Positions 46,795 to 59,220 are shown, counted from the first letter of the stretch. The stretch is 64,000 nucleotides of DNA from Anisodus tanguticus (GCA_034509755.1 CM067548.1:16444018-16508017), one strand, 5' to 3'. Notes: generated by a model from the letters alone, not told the origin. Numbers and translations: made by a program.

Positions 46795-47860
46795 GATGAC
46801 TGGTATAAATCAAACTGCTTCTGATTCTGCTGCTGCTCAAGGCAATCCCTCTGCCTTCCCCACTGCTCAAGGTACTCCTAATGCCTTTCCGGTTGCTCAA
46901 GGCTCATCCAACGCCTTTGCTGCCGCTCAAGGGAATGTTGTTGCTCCTCCACCCACTGGATTTCAACATTAATGCCCTGAAAAGTTCATGGGGTCAAACT
47001 TCAAAAGATGGCAACAAAAGATGCTCTTCTATCTGACTGTTATGGGAATGACACGTTTCCTAACAGAAGATCCTCCACAAGTTGGAGATGAAATGGACCC
47101 TTCGCCTTCTGAAACATGTGAAGGGGGCCTAGGTATCCATGTCATTAATGGCATGAAGATGGTTCTTGATGCATGGATTCATAGTGATTTCATGTGTAAG
47201 AATTACATATTGAACTACTTGTACCGTTGGCACCGCCAAAGAGTTGTGGGAGAAGCTGCAAAAGAAGTACAACGCACAAGATGCAGGTACTAAGAAATTC
47301 ATCATTGGAAAATTTCTGAAATTTCAAATGGTGGATAATAAGACATTGATGTCCCAAGTCTAGGAATTCCAAATGATTCTACATCGCATGGATTTGGAAG
47401 GTATGAAGTCAAACGAGCAGTTTTTTGTTGCATCACTGATTGAAAAGTTACCTCCTTCGTGGAATGAGTTTATGAGCTACTTAAAGCTCAAAACAAAGGA
47501 GATGACCTTTGAAGAACTTATTATCAAACTCCAAATTCAGGAAGATAATAAGAAGGTCTTGCCTAGGGGTAAACAACCCGCTGAGGAAAAGGAAAATCTG
47601 GTTGAGGCCAAAGGGAACCAAAGCAAGAAGCGCAAGTTCCAGAAAGACGACAAGACCCAAGCATCGGAGAAGTTCAAAGGAAACTATCACCACTGTGGGA
47701 AACCTAGTCATATGATCAAGGACTGCCGCAAGCTCAAGACTGAGCAACAAGAGAAGGGCAAGGCACATGTTAACGTCGTCAAAAACCAGTTTCTGGATGA
47801 CATGATTGAGGAGTTCTCAGCGGTGGTGCTAGAAGCAAACCTAGTTGAGAATCCCATGCA
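46795..47860 (+). pseudogene. Copia-1 gag, broken
   Basis: ATG at 46798 begins MTGINQTASDSAAAQG, followed by about four imperfect repeats of A-Q-G-x-x-x-A-F near residues 14-50. A stop at 46972 follows. The capsid (UBN2-type) part is visible as KFMGSNFKRWQQKMLFYL, then after a frameshift near 47220 ELWEKLQKKYNAQDAGTKKF, a stop at 47362, and DLEGMKSNEQFFVASLIEKL. The zinc knuckle near 47685 has lost its first Cys (YHHCGKPSHMIKDC). Confidence 0.85.
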
Positions 47861-48272
47861 ATGGTGGATGGACACATGTGCTACAAGACACATCTGTTCC
47901 AACAGAGATGCCTTCTCCACTTATACACCGGTTACAAACAAGAAGTTGTCCATGGGCAACAACGCTTCCTCTGACGTGCTAGGGGTAGGAAAGGTAGTCT
48001 TGAAGATGACTTCTGGAAAGAAGCTCACTCTGAATGAAGTGATGCATGTTCCTGAGATTAGAAGAAATTTAATTTCAGGTCCTTTATTGGTTAATGCTGG
48101 TTTTAGGCTAGTGTTTGAGTCCAATAAATTTGTAGTCACTAAGAATGGAATATTTGTGGGAAGAGGATTCGTCTGTGAAGGCCTCTTCAAAGTGAACACC
48201 ATGTATGTATTACGCACAAGCAATAATATTGAAGCCTCTTCTTCTTACTTGCTTGAGTCCTCTAATTTATAG
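47373..48272 (+). pseudogene. Copia-1 gag end, protease and integrase start
   Basis: This is the longest open stretch of the element's first half: 299 codons from gag capsid through the zinc knuckle to protease. The active site reads WWMDTCATRHIC near 47863, where D-T-G is expected, so Gly is changed to Cys. EVMHVPEIRRNLIS and VNAGFRLVFESNKF are typical copia protease-to-integrase linker text. A stop follows at 48270, just before the HQRLGHVN zinc-binding start of integrase. Confidence 0.85.
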
Positions 48273-49192
48273 CATCAAAGATTAGGACATGTCAACTACA
48301 AGTCCATCCAAAGGTTGGTAAAGTTGGAGTTGTTGCCGTTTATAGACGTAAACCCTCAACATAAGTGTGAGGTGTGCGTAGAGGCAAAACTCACAAAGCT
48401 TCCTTTTCGATCCGTCGAAAGAAATACCGCTCCTCTAGAACTTATTCACACAGATATATGTGATTTGAAGTTTGCACAAACTAGAGGGGGAACAATTACT
48501 TTGTGACATTCATTGATGATAGCACAAGGTATTGTTACCTTTACTTGTTGAAAAGTAAGGATGAAGCCTTTGAAGCGTTCCGACGTTACAAAGCAGAAGT
48601 TGAGAACCAACTAAGCATGTGGATTAAATCCATTCGTAGCGATAGAGGGGGATAATATGTGGTGCCATTTGAGGAATTTTGTGCCCAAGAAGGCATTGTT
48701 CATCAAACGACGGCTCCGTACTCACCTCAATCGAATGATGTGGTGGAACGTAAGAACCGCACATTGAAGGAAATGATGAATGCCTTGCTCATCAATTCTG
48801 CTCTTCCCCAAAACATGTGGGGAGAAGTTGTCCTTACCGCTAATACGATTCATAATAGAGTCCCATATAAGGGTAAGGACAAAGCTCCAAATGAATCATG
48901 GAAGGGAAAGAAACCCACCTATAAATATTTAAAGGTGTGGGGTTGTCTGGCAAAGGTTGAAGTACCCAAGCCAAAACAGGTCAAGATTGGGCCTAGGACT
49001 ATAGATTGCATATTCATCGGCTATGCAAATGACAGAAATGCTTATCATTTTTTAGTGCATAAGTCAGATATTCCATATATCCACAGGGGTACAATCATGG
49101 AATCAAGGAATGCTCAATTCTTTGAAGGTACCTTTCCTAGAAAGGAAAAAGACATAACCTCTCGTAAACGAAGTTATGAACAAAGCTCTTAA
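48273..49192 (+). pseudogene. Copia-1 integrase, broken
   Basis: The HHCC zinc domain (HQRLGHVN, HKCEVCVEAKLTKLPF) is followed by the first catalytic Asp (LIHTDICD), a frameshift near 48495, FIDDSTRYCYLYLLKS, and the second Asp (IRSDRGG). A TAA at 48653 replaces the usual Glu codon after GG. Then come SPQSNDVVERKNRTLKEMMN with the catalytic Glu, LPQNMWGEVVLTANTIHN and KYLKVWGCLAKV. It is nonfunctional as written. Confidence 0.87.
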
Positions 49193-49237
49193 GAACCGGG
49201 AGTCGTTGACGGCCCGGATCTAGATGGTTCAGATCTA

Positions 49238-50373
49238 GTGGATCTCGAGGTGGCTGAATATCCGGAATCTAGTGTTCCACATTCTCAGAACTTGGAGACT
49301 CCAGAGATGGAACTAAGGCGAAGTAAAAGGGTCAGGAAGGATAAATCCTTCGGTCCTGACTTTGTAGCTTATATGGTTGATGATGAACCAAGGACAATTG
49401 CTGAAGCATTGTCAACTCTAGAGGCACTGTTATTCGGAAAGAAGCTATTGAGAGTGAAATAGGCTCCATTCTGCATAACCATACTTGGGAGTTGATTGAT
49501 CTTCCTCCGAGAAATAAACCGTTGGATTGTAAATGGATACTCAAACGGAAGTATAATACATATGAGTCTATAGATAAGTACAAGGCCAGGTTGGTAGTCA
49601 AGGGCTATCGGCAGAAAGAAGGTCTTGACTACTTTAACACGTACTCCCCGGTATCTCAGATGACATCCATATGGGTATTCATTGCGATCGCAGCTTTGCG
49701 TGACCTTGAGATACATCAAATGGATGTCAAGACAACCTTCCTAAATGGTGACTTGGAAGAAGAAATTTATATGGACCAACCCGAGGGGTATGTGGTTCAA
49801 GGGCAAGAGAATAAAGTCTGTCGACTTGTTAAATCTCTGTACGGGCTAAAACAAGCCCCGAAGAAATGGCACGAAAAAATTGATAGTACTCTACTATCGA
49901 AGGGTTTCGCCATTAATGAGTGTGACAAATGTGTCTACATGAAAGGTAACTCTAACTCGTTTGTTATGATATGCATGTATGTATGTGACGTGTTGATCAC
50001 AGGGAGCAGTCCTAGCATAATTCTAGAGACTAAAAACATGTTGAAGCAATCCTTCGACATGAAGGATATGGGTATCGCAGATGTCATCTTAGGGATAAAA
50101 ATCTCTAAGACGTCTGACGGACTAGTCTTATCTCAGTCTCACTACATCGAGGATGTTTTGAGAAAGTTCGAGATGTTAGACAGTTCGCCTATAAAGTCAC
50201 CAATGGATAGAAATCAAAAACTTGATAAAAATTGTGGTGCACCCATATTCCAGGAGCAATATGCACAGGTGATCGGTAGTTTGATGTACATAACAAATTG
50301 CACCCGACCTGATATTGCTTATGCAATCAACAAGTTGGCTAGGTTTACCCGTAATTCGAGTGATGATCACTGA
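49238..50373 (+). pseudogene. Copia-1 reverse transcriptase, catalytic Asp lost
   Basis: The main frame 49492-50373 has LDCKWILKRKYN, YKARLVVKGYRQKEGLDY, IHQMDVKTTFLNGDLEEEIY and LYGLKQAPKKWHEKID. The catalytic box reads MYVCDVLI, with Cys (TGT at 49984) where Asp is required in YVDD. It runs through IGSLMYITNCTRPDIAYA to a TGA at 50371 replacing a Trp codon. An upstream frame (49238-49462) holds the linker with LRRSKRVRKDKSFGPDF. Confidence 0.9.
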
Positions 50374-50926
50374 AAGGCGTTGAATCGGGTACTTCAATAC
50401 CTGAAATACACGCTAACTTACGGGTTGTATTATTCGAGATATACAGTTGTACTAGAGGGGTACAATGATGCAAACTGGATATCTGATATAGAGAAAACCA
50501 AGTCCACCAGTGGGTATGTATTTACAATTGGTGGTGGGGCTGTCTTGGAAATCCTCTAAGCAAACTTGTATCGCCCGATCCACGATGAAATCGGAGTTTA
50601 TCGCTTTAGGCAAAGCAGGAGAAGAAGCTGAGTGGCTTCATGACTTCTTAGAGGATGTTCCTTGTTGGAACAAACCCGTACCTTCTATAATGATCCACTA
50701 CGACAGCCAATCATCTCTAGGAAGGGCACGAAATTCTATGTACAACGGCAAGTCTTGTCATATTCGACGGAGACATAAGACAGTTAGGCAGCTGATCACC
50801 ACGGGTATAATATACATTGATTACATAAAATCAAAGGATAACATAGCTGACCTACTGACAAAGGGCTTACACAAGGATCAGATGTTCTGCCTGTCTAGGG
50901 GAATGGGCTTAAAACCTAAAGTATAA
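50374..50926 (+). pseudogene. Copia-1 RNase H
   Basis: After the stop at 50371 the frame continues (LQYLKYTLTYGLYYSRY, YNDANWISDIEKTKSTSGY). It is shifted near 50535 and then open to 50926 (SWKSSKQTCIARSTMKSEFI, ALGKAGEEAEWLHDFLEDV, DNIADLLTKGL). This is the end of pol. About 630 bases of untranslated sequence separate it from the 3' LTR. Confidence 0.87.
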
Positions 50927-51546
50927 GTACCAATACGGTGGTAACCCAACCTTACTGACTGGAGATCCTAGGAATTAAATTCAATGGGAAAACTAGGTTG
51001 TAAAGGTTCAGTTGATCGCTTCGGTGGAAGCATGAGCACTTCAGATAGTGATTTCTGTAGAGAAACACCAAATCCAAAGTCGTTCCCGCGATAGACTATA
51101 AGTGCTATCTACTGCAGTGTGGGTGAAGGTTAAGTTTCCAAAACCTTTAATGATCCTCACCGATTGAGGTAAGGTTTGGGGAAATTTTTAATGGTTCCTA
51201 ACACTTGTAAAGTGGGGTATAGCAGGATACCTTGTAGGAGACCACCTATTTAAGTGCGAGGACAGGCCTCCTCAAATGAACGCGCTTAAGAAACCAAAAA
51301 GTGTCCACGGCCACAACAGACAAAACATTACGAAGAACTGTGTAGATGAAGTTGTTGTATTGGTACCGTTGACTTGGCTTACACTAAATACTGATGGTTC
51401 AAGACATCACGATCACCGCGCAGTAAGTAAGTCCGATGGTATTCAACTATGGAAGGTTCAAAATGTATGCTACCTATCCAGATGCAACATCGGTCTGATG
51501 AAAGATTGCTAAAAAAGGCACCATGTGTGTGCGCCAAAATCTCTTT

Positions 51547-51557
51547 CAAGAGGGGAT
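51547..51557 (+). promoter_or_regulatory. Copia-1 polypurine tract
   Basis: AAGAGGGGAT immediately before the 3' LTR start. Confidence 0.8.
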
Positions 51558-52474
51558 TGTTGGAAATTTACTACATGTGGAAATAAGTATATCCCATTAA
51601 TTTACTACTCGAACTATTGGGCCCGTATGTCGGAAACGTCGTTTCCACACACGTGCACACGTAGTGCCAAGTATCGCAAATTTCATTAGTGAAGAGATAT
51701 TGGTATGTATGTAATACGTTTGAAACATAGAATTATGGACGGTTATTGGCCAAATGACAAAGTATTCCACGTTGGTAAATGAAGGAAGAAGTGTACAAAG
51801 TGTAAAATGAAACGAGTCGAAAATTGTCGCGGAGCCGTGAAGGGCTGCGGCGCCACAACCGTCGGAGCCGCGGCGCAAATTGGCTGGTTAGCTACTGGAG
51901 TCGCGGCGCTTCGAAGGCAGAATGCTGCGACGGGAAGTTGGAAAAATCTGACGTTTGGGCTAGTTTTGGAGCATTGATTCTCCATTACTTGCCACATAAA
52001 TTCAGTCATTATTTGGCTAAATGTAACCCCTCAATCAAGTGCAATTACATGGCTATTGAAGGCCTTTAGTTGGCTAGTTGAGGGGTCTTCTACTTACACT
52101 ATAAATTGAGGCCTTTGGCTCAATTGAAACAAATTACACTCAACACTTAGAAAATTCTCCAGATTTTCTGATTTCATATTCTTCCTCTCTAGCAAAGCCA
52201 ATATACTCAAAGTTCTTCAAGAGTAACACTTGAGTTTCCTTTGCTCACTTGTTAAAGTTGTTGTTGTATCTTGGGAGACTATTTCTCAACACCGTAAAAG
52301 GAGATATACGGGGCAATCTTGTTTTAAAGACAGAGTGTCATCACTCGACTCAACAAATCACACAAGCAGGTTGTAAGGTTTTGATTTCCAGTTCTATTGT
52401 AATAGTTTATTTATGTTTTCTACTATTGTAATAGTTACTTACTTCTCGTTCCCTACAACAATTGTATCCCAACA
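51558..52474 (+). mobile_element. Copia-1 3' LTR
   Basis: 917 bases, TGTTGG to CCCAACA, followed by the target duplication CATTT. Aligns along its whole length with 45843-46757. Confidence 0.94.
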
Positions 52475-52479
52475 CATTT

Positions 52480-53109
52480 ATTTATGAGCTTTTGAATTCG
52501 TAGCTAGACATATATTCTTATAATTGCCACGTATCAAGAACATGATTATAAATTTTCAACTTTCGTTGCAAATGAAGATTCTTTTTATCTATAATACAAT
52601 TTCTTTTGTGGTTAAAGATATGGATTCTTAGCTACAATATGAAAATATTTGTGGCAAATGCTTTTATTCATAGCTATGAATATTTTAATTCGTAACTAAA
52701 TAGGAGTACTATTGTCACGAAACTAAGCTATAGAATTAGTCATAAAGTTTGAGTTTACGTGACAAACAAATTAAATATTTTGCTACCATACAACACCTTG
52801 TGGCTACAATATGAAGATAGCTACAAATTTTATTAACCATGGCAAAAGAATAAAATCAGTTGCTATAAGTATATTTTTCGTGGCAGGAATGTTCTACCAT
52901 AGCAGCTACAATACAAACAAAAAAAAAACTCGTAGTAATAAGTATAAGTCCTTAGCCATGGAACAAGTAAAGTTTGTAGCTAACTATTAGCCACACTATA
53001 TTTTGCTACGAATGCTACAAAAAAAATTATAGCTAAAGTCTTTAGCCACGGAAAATTTTATATTTACCTACAACATATTTTATAGTAATATATGCCTTGT
53101 GCTGCAGTG
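52480..53109. repeat. CACTA-1 right subterminal region
   Basis: Many copies of gtagct, tagccac, gctacaa and ttcgtggca-like words in both orientations. They are the binding-site-like repeats typical of CACTA ends. The terminal inverted repeat closes at 53109. Confidence 0.75.
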
Positions 53110-53112
53110 CTA

Positions 53113-54136
53113 CTACATAGAAGTACTTCAACTAGTTTCTCATAAGTACTGATATATTGTGTATTCGGATGCTAGTGATCTTGGTAATTTTCTTGAGAAA
53201 GGTATTTACTCACTAAAATATCTTAAGGAGAACTAATGAAAAAAAAAGAATCTTAAGGAAAGCTCCTGAAAATGAAGTAAAATTTGCAAATAATTAGTGA
53301 ATGAATATATTGAATTGTACTTTAGCAACTTGTATGTTAGCTCATAGAAACTTTACCAAAACGCTACTTAATAGTGAAAAACCGTATTGGTTAAGAGAGT
53401 TAGCTAAATACGGTATGTTTCTTTAACCATGCAAGTCAGCATAATTTTAAAAGATAATTACATGTAAGCGTTTATAAAAAAAAATGAGATTATTAATCTG
53501 AAAAAATAAGGCACGTTAGCTGCCATCACTATTAAAAATACAATGTTTTTACATTATCTATATATATAAGCTAATTAATCCATTTTGAGGAGCTTAGGAT
53601 TTATAGTGTTTTGTTGATTGGTGTTCCTCGATCTGTACCTTTAGAAACGAATTCCGATACTATTCTGAATAATCCTAACGTCCAATAAACTTTAGCAGCC
53701 TAATAACTGATAATATTCTGTGAGAAAAAAAAAAAGCAACATCCATCAATGGATGCCTTAATTTGATATCTTCTTGATTGTCCTTATTAATTGGCATATT
53801 GTTTCCTGTCTCATTCTAATTGTCACTATATATTGTCAGCAGATGTTGTTCTTCCAACAATGCAGAATTAATTAACTTGGATAGCCTTAATTTGGTAGGC
53901 GAGACATTGGAATTCTTGTAATTTTGTCTTGTAGGAAAATTCCCCCATTCAGATAGATAATCTCAAGATTGTATACTTCGAGGGTATACAAATTGCACAG
54001 CTTATTATTAATTGAATATTTCGGGAGAAGTGGATATAAGATTGTTGGTTGCCTGATGATCCTGCATATGTTGCACTTATGACTTAGACATTTTTTAATC
54101 AAGTTTCAAATAGCTACGCACTTAAATTATGCAGTT
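53113..54136. other. Spacer between the two CACTA elements
   Basis: AT-rich. A 71-codon minus-strand frame at 53887-54102 matches nothing I know. No TE end or gene could be supported. Confidence 0.4.
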
Positions 54137-55945
54137 CACTACAAGAAAAAGGATCTACGGTGACGGTTAAAAACCGTCATCTGAGGGTGGAAGACGATTT
54201 CTGTAAGTGTCATTGAAGGCATTGTCACGAATTGATGACGGTTTCACCAACCGACACAACATATGTGACGGGCATAAACCGTCACAGAGTTGCTCATTAA
54301 ATTTGACTATTTCCCGACAATTGCTCGTTGACTTTGACTATTTCCCATTTTTTTTAATAATTAATTTAATTTAATTAATTATTTTATTATTTTTTCAATA
54401 ATAGTTAAATTGGTGGGAAAATAGCATATTGTAACAAAATGTAACTAATTAATCAAATCATTTAATACACTATTGAAACATTTACGAATTGTTTTACAAA
54501 ACAAAATGTTCCCATAAACGGCCAAAGTACAAATATTATCCAACCATCATGAAGGTGGCACAACTTTAGTAGTACGGAGAATCTTTGAAAAATGATGCGC
54601 CCACTCAATCCGGACCTCATCAAGCTCATGCTGTGAAAATACTTCTTTTTCATTGTACTGTTAAACACAATAGAGATCAATTAAAATTTCTAATCATAAT
54701 TAGGTCATTCTAATGTAACTACATTCAAATATAATTCAACACATTAGATCAATTATTATACACAATAGAGATCAATTAAAGTATATATAGACAAGTACAT
54801 AAACAAGAAATAATGTTCGATACTTACATTTTTTGCAGCATAGATAAATCATTCATGAGGTCTTTAATGAAATGCAACATATAGTAACCGCACTCGTATC
54901 CATTAGGTTGTTGTGGTACCTTAAAGCAAATTTAACCCAAACATTTACTTAACTGAACAAATTTGAACCTACATTACATGCAATTAAAGACTTGAATAAA
55001 ATGAAGTACCTTAAGGTGATGAGAATGTCATCTCTCGGGCCTTGGGCGCAAGTCCGACAATCTTATTCTATTTCATCTCTGTAGAGCCCCATTTTGCCAT
55101 CCCGTATTGTTTAGATGTTCCTCGCAAGGTATAAAAAAAAGACAGTTAGAAATAAATAAATGCAAGTAAAAAACTTTGGATCCGTATAAAACAATAGAAG
55201 TTAATTACGGAAGGCTCAGACTTATATTTTTTTAAGCAAAAGAATTCCATTCATGTCGTGCATCGTCAGTCAATTTAGTCGCCTCGCCAACACATATTGG
55301 TTTCTCATATGTGATTTTATTATAAGTCTCACCATCGCCTTTTTTTCGAAGGAAAGCAAACTGAGGGACAACCTTTCCGGAAGGAGCATGGCCTCAAATT
55401 AATTATTCTCATCGGCCCCAAGTGTAGTATCATGTTCAAATCAGTAGATTTTTTAGAAATATTACAGCTGTCCGGAACAGTCTTAAAGCAGCAATTTTCA
55501 GTCGAGAAACCAGCAGCAATTGGACTAAAAAATACAGCAATGACAAGACATCAAATAAGCTAAAAATGCAGCAGTAAAATATTTACAAAAAGAGGTGTAA
55601 ATGTCCAAGATTGCGACAAATGCAGGAGCAGAATAATGGCTCAAAAGTGCAATAATCAGCGCAAGTATTGCAGCAACTGGCAGTCTCAGAATCAGCAACC
55701 AAAAGGAAACAAACCCATAACAAGAACTATTTAAAGATGACTTATATCGAGAATCTCAAGGTGCAGTAGGATACCACAATCACTGGTACAAGACATAAGA
55801 TGGAAGGAAGGAGTGGAAACACAGACCTTTAGACCATTTAAACAAGTTAATGTAAAAAATCAACTAAAATTTCTCAGCTTCATAATTTAAATCACATAAC
55901 ACCAACGCAATATGACAGATCCTAGTTCATTTCAGCATCAGAAAT
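54137..55945. mobile_element. CACTA-2, left end and interior
   Basis: Starts CACTACAAGAAAAAGG, the classic CACTA terminus, followed by inverted subterminal words tgacggtt and aaccgtca (about 54158-54295). The interior has fragments of minus-strand coding-like sequence (about 54690-54500, including SQHELDEVRIEWAHHFSKIL in one frame, and about 55400-55220) that I cannot name; they may be remains of element genes. The right end is not in the window. Copia-2 starts at 55946 and probably interrupts it. Confidence 0.7.
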
Positions 55946-57402
55946 TGAAAGTATATTTATGTCCTAGAGACAATCTGTATTAGGACAAATATACGTTATA
56001 CATATTCATATTATTATTAATGGAGATTAATATTTTGGCATTTATAATTATTGAATTATTAGTTGATTGTTTATAATATATTATAATATACATCCCTAGA
56101 GGTTACGTTGTTATTAATAATGTGAGATAATAATATTATAACGTAACTCTTAAAATAGCCTCGACTAATGATCATCAAGAATGGGATATGGATGATATGT
56201 GATAAGTCGACATGTGGTCTGCATCGCTTCCTTAGAGGATGTAGTATGTATCACATGCAATGAGTAATGGCTACTCGTGATGGACACATGGATACTTTGG
56301 AAGTATTGGTATACCCTGCTGATATATTATTTGTTATACATGTCTAAAGTATGATCAGCGTGTGGAAGATATAAGTCTTTAGACTTAAGGTCAATACACA
56401 CCTTGTCTACATACTAATATACTTTGATCCTGTCCTAAGCTCAAATGCCTTATAGGTTGAGATACGACTTGTATTGGGTACAATACGATGTGGATTAAAG
56501 GTGGTAGTTGAGCCAAGACTAGGATTCATTCCTTGAATGTATATTCGAGAGAACACTCAACTTCTCATTGATATTGGGTTGACTAAGTCGTTGGCCAACG
56601 CAATAGACATATCTAGAATATGGTCTTGTTGTCAACCAATATAGATGAGATATAATGATCAAGCCATTTGGATAGACACTTGGAAAATCCTAAGCTTGAT
56701 CGAGTGTATCGTGAATGAAAGGATTTTATCTTACCACGTAGAGGTTAGGTTTTCTGGATTCATGTAAACGTACTTTATATATTGAGTTCGTCTTGTGGCA
56801 CCGTCTAGGAGCTCCGCGTAGACCTTAATTTGATTAGTGCCGATATGAGAAGGCTTGTAGGGTCACACTATGTCGATTGTCCTTCCGATCTAAGGATGTA
56901 ATAAGAGAGTATTAAATATTCGATTTAGAATCGAGATATTTAAATGAATGATGATTGTTTTAATTAAGTCAAAATTGGATTTTGGATTTAATTAATAATG
57001 TGCTGAAAATTTTTGGGCCAGGTCCAAGGTCAAACCCTAATCCGGTTTGACCTAATTTTCACCTATAAATAAAGACCTACACCTCATTATTCAATACACT
57101 TGATTTTCATATCATTATTCTAAGTCTTAGAGACTCATAATCAAAACACTCTCTCGAACCTCTGCTGGATTTCCTAGCTTTCCAAAGGAAGAATACATTG
57201 AAGCTTGGAGCTTGCAATCGAAAGGGCATTCGCGTGCGCACCCACAGTTGATAAAGATTCCAGATATTATAAACATGTAAGTACCATTCAAGTCTTATGT
57301 TTACGATTTTAAATTACCCTATAATCAAACAGTTCTACCTTTGTTGGGTTTGAAACAAGTTTTCAATATCTGTTGCGTACAACAACCAAACAAAACCCTA
57401 TA
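55946..57402 (+). mobile_element. Copia-2 5' LTR, 1457 bp
   Basis: TGAAAGTATATTTATGTCC to AAACCCTATA. It is followed by a PBS and matches the 3' LTR at 63435 and, inverted, the solo LTR at 42302-43837. Confidence 0.92.
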
Positions 57403-57403
57403 G

Positions 57404-57415
57404 TGGTATCAAGAG
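57404..57415 (+). promoter_or_regulatory. Copia-2 primer binding site (mutated)
   Basis: TGGTATCAAGAG resembles the initiator methionine tRNA complement TGGTATCAGAGC with an extra A. Confidence 0.75.
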
Positions 57416-59220
57416 ACATGGTTGTTTTGTATGATTATAAGGTAATTAGTTAATAATAATATGGATTAGAATTTGTTTAAATCTAAAATTTATGTCGTTT
57501 AAAGCTTGAAAACCTAATATCGTAAAAGCACATCATCATTGTCTCCCAAACTATTAAACAATGATATAATCGATGAAGTCATTCCGATCTAACTCTTATA
57601 AGTCAATGTGCATAACTGGTTAATTGCGAACATGGTGCACTGAAGCGAAGAACGAGAAGGGATTAGATGATGGTCGATGAACGTGTTGTTTTATAGTGAA
57701 GGGTAACGAAGATGAATCTGCAAATCTGATCCTGAACCAGTTTTAGGGTTTCGAAAATGCGGATTTTGTATTTCTGATACGGAGGCGCCGCAACTCCACG
57801 ATGGAGCGCCGTGACACCGAGGCTCCAATTAAAAAAATATATTTTTTGGAATAGTGAATAGTACCGAACATTGTTCCGGCGTGAATAGTGGGGCAGTCAC
57901 TGTTCCGGCGGGGCAGTGGTGGTTTCCGAAATTATAATTTAACCCTTGGGAAAAATCTAAAAATTTTAGAGGTTTTTGGAATTGCAATCTGGTCCCTGAA
58001 AAAGTTTTTAAAATCATCAGATTTGATCCTTGGGGAAAATCTGTAAATTTTAGAAAAGCAGATTTGTCCTTTGGGCCAAATCTGTAATTAATTTAAAATT
58101 TTGGAAATTACAGACAGGTCCCTGAAATCTGAAAATTAAAATTGGATTTTCTGAATTTAAAGGGGTTCAAAATTGAAATTTTAAATTCTTGAGGGACTAA
58201 ACTGTAAATTTTGAAAATCTGAAACTTACAGAAATATCCTGAAAATCGGTTTTTAAAATCAGAAAATGTTTAAGGGACTGTTTGGATTAGACTTAAATTT
58301 TAGAGTTTAGACAAGTTAACCCATGATTATTATTAATTGTATATTATTGAATAATATACGAACTATATGATAAGTGTTTAAATGCTTTCATTTAATAATT
58401 AGCATAGTATCCGCTATAACTGTATGGGCAGACGGCGCCCAGTATTTGATTAAACCATCTTATATCATGCATTTTGGGTTGACGGTTCCCAACTATATGT
58501 GTCATTAGTTTTGCATGATATTAAGATGTCATATTGGATATGGCATAAAAGAGTTGATCTTGGTTAAAACCTTGAATTAAAATGTTCCCCAAAATTTTAA
58601 ATACAAGTCTAAATTAAAACGCGTCGTCCAATATAATTGTTAGAGTGCAAAATCCTTTTCGGCGATACGAGTATTTATGTCAAAGCATTTGCTCTAAGTC
58701 TACGAGGACCCAGACTCTTTCATAGATGTGTTTTAAATGTAAAGGTAAATGATAAACTTTTGTGGGTATTTACACCAAAGTGTTTGCTTACAAAGGCCAA
58801 ATTTACATAGATACATAAACGTAGTCGTATAATGGGGTTGACTTGCTTAGACAAATCTTGGCGCCAAAGTATCGGACTAATCTAAGGATGCATGATTAAA
58901 TATAATATATTATCAACCAAGAGTTGCAAATAAGTTTTGCAATTGGTTTAGAACCTACCAAGATGTGTTATTGAAGTTATCAGCCAAAGCAAACGCGAGA
59001 TAGCATAGGCTTGGATCTTGGCCCATTATGACCTCAATTAATATAGGTTTGTATTCTACCATGGGGTCGTAGAAGTATGTTAAAATAGTGGGAGCTAATT
59101 AAATAAAAGACCATGTTGATTAGCCTACATGAATGTGTATAATAGAAAATAAATTTTGAGTTTGATTTCCAGTCTATCTAATTCTTCAGATTATCAAAGA
59201 TATCGAGTTTATCATTTAAA
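57416..59220 (+). other. Long untranslated leader of Copia-2
   Basis: About 1.8 kb between the PBS and the gag ATG. No coding similarity was seen. It has GC-richer words (ggaggcgccgc near 57782) in an otherwise AT-rich tract, and near 57920-58260 repeated phrases of the type ctgtaaattttgaaaatctg. It probably carries packaging and translation signals, by position only. Confidence 0.5.

Larger units (their letters stand above)
45843..52474 (+). mobile_element. Copia-1, complete LTR retrotransposon nested in CACTA-1, 6632 bp
   Basis: LTRs are 45843-46757 and 51558-52474, both starting TGTTGGAAATTTACTACAT. A perfect target duplication CATTT lies at 45838-45842 and 52475-52479. The order gag, PR, IN, RT, RNase H identifies a copia element. 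Coding is interrupted by stops and frameshifts. In the first 100 bases the two LTRs differ at nine positions by eye, so it is not recent. Confidence 0.95.
39709..53109. mobile_element. CACTA-1, 13.4-kb CACTA-type transposon without a visible transposase
   Basis: The left end is CACTACAACATAAGACAT. The right end, read on the minus strand, is CACTGCAGCACAAGGCAT (14 of 18 bases agree). A 3-bp target duplication CTA lies at 39706-39708 and 53110-53112, as expected for CACTA elements. Subterminal words such as tagccacaa, gtagct and tgctac repeat at both ends. Copia-1 and a solo LTR account for about 8.2 kb; the remaining 5.2 kb holds tandem arrays and AT-rich DNA. No TNPA- or TNPD-like frame was found, so it is non-autonomous. 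Confidence 0.85.

Noticed and set aside
47481..48223. Minus-strand frames opposite Copia-1 gag and protease
   Set aside because: Complement shadows of the coding strand.
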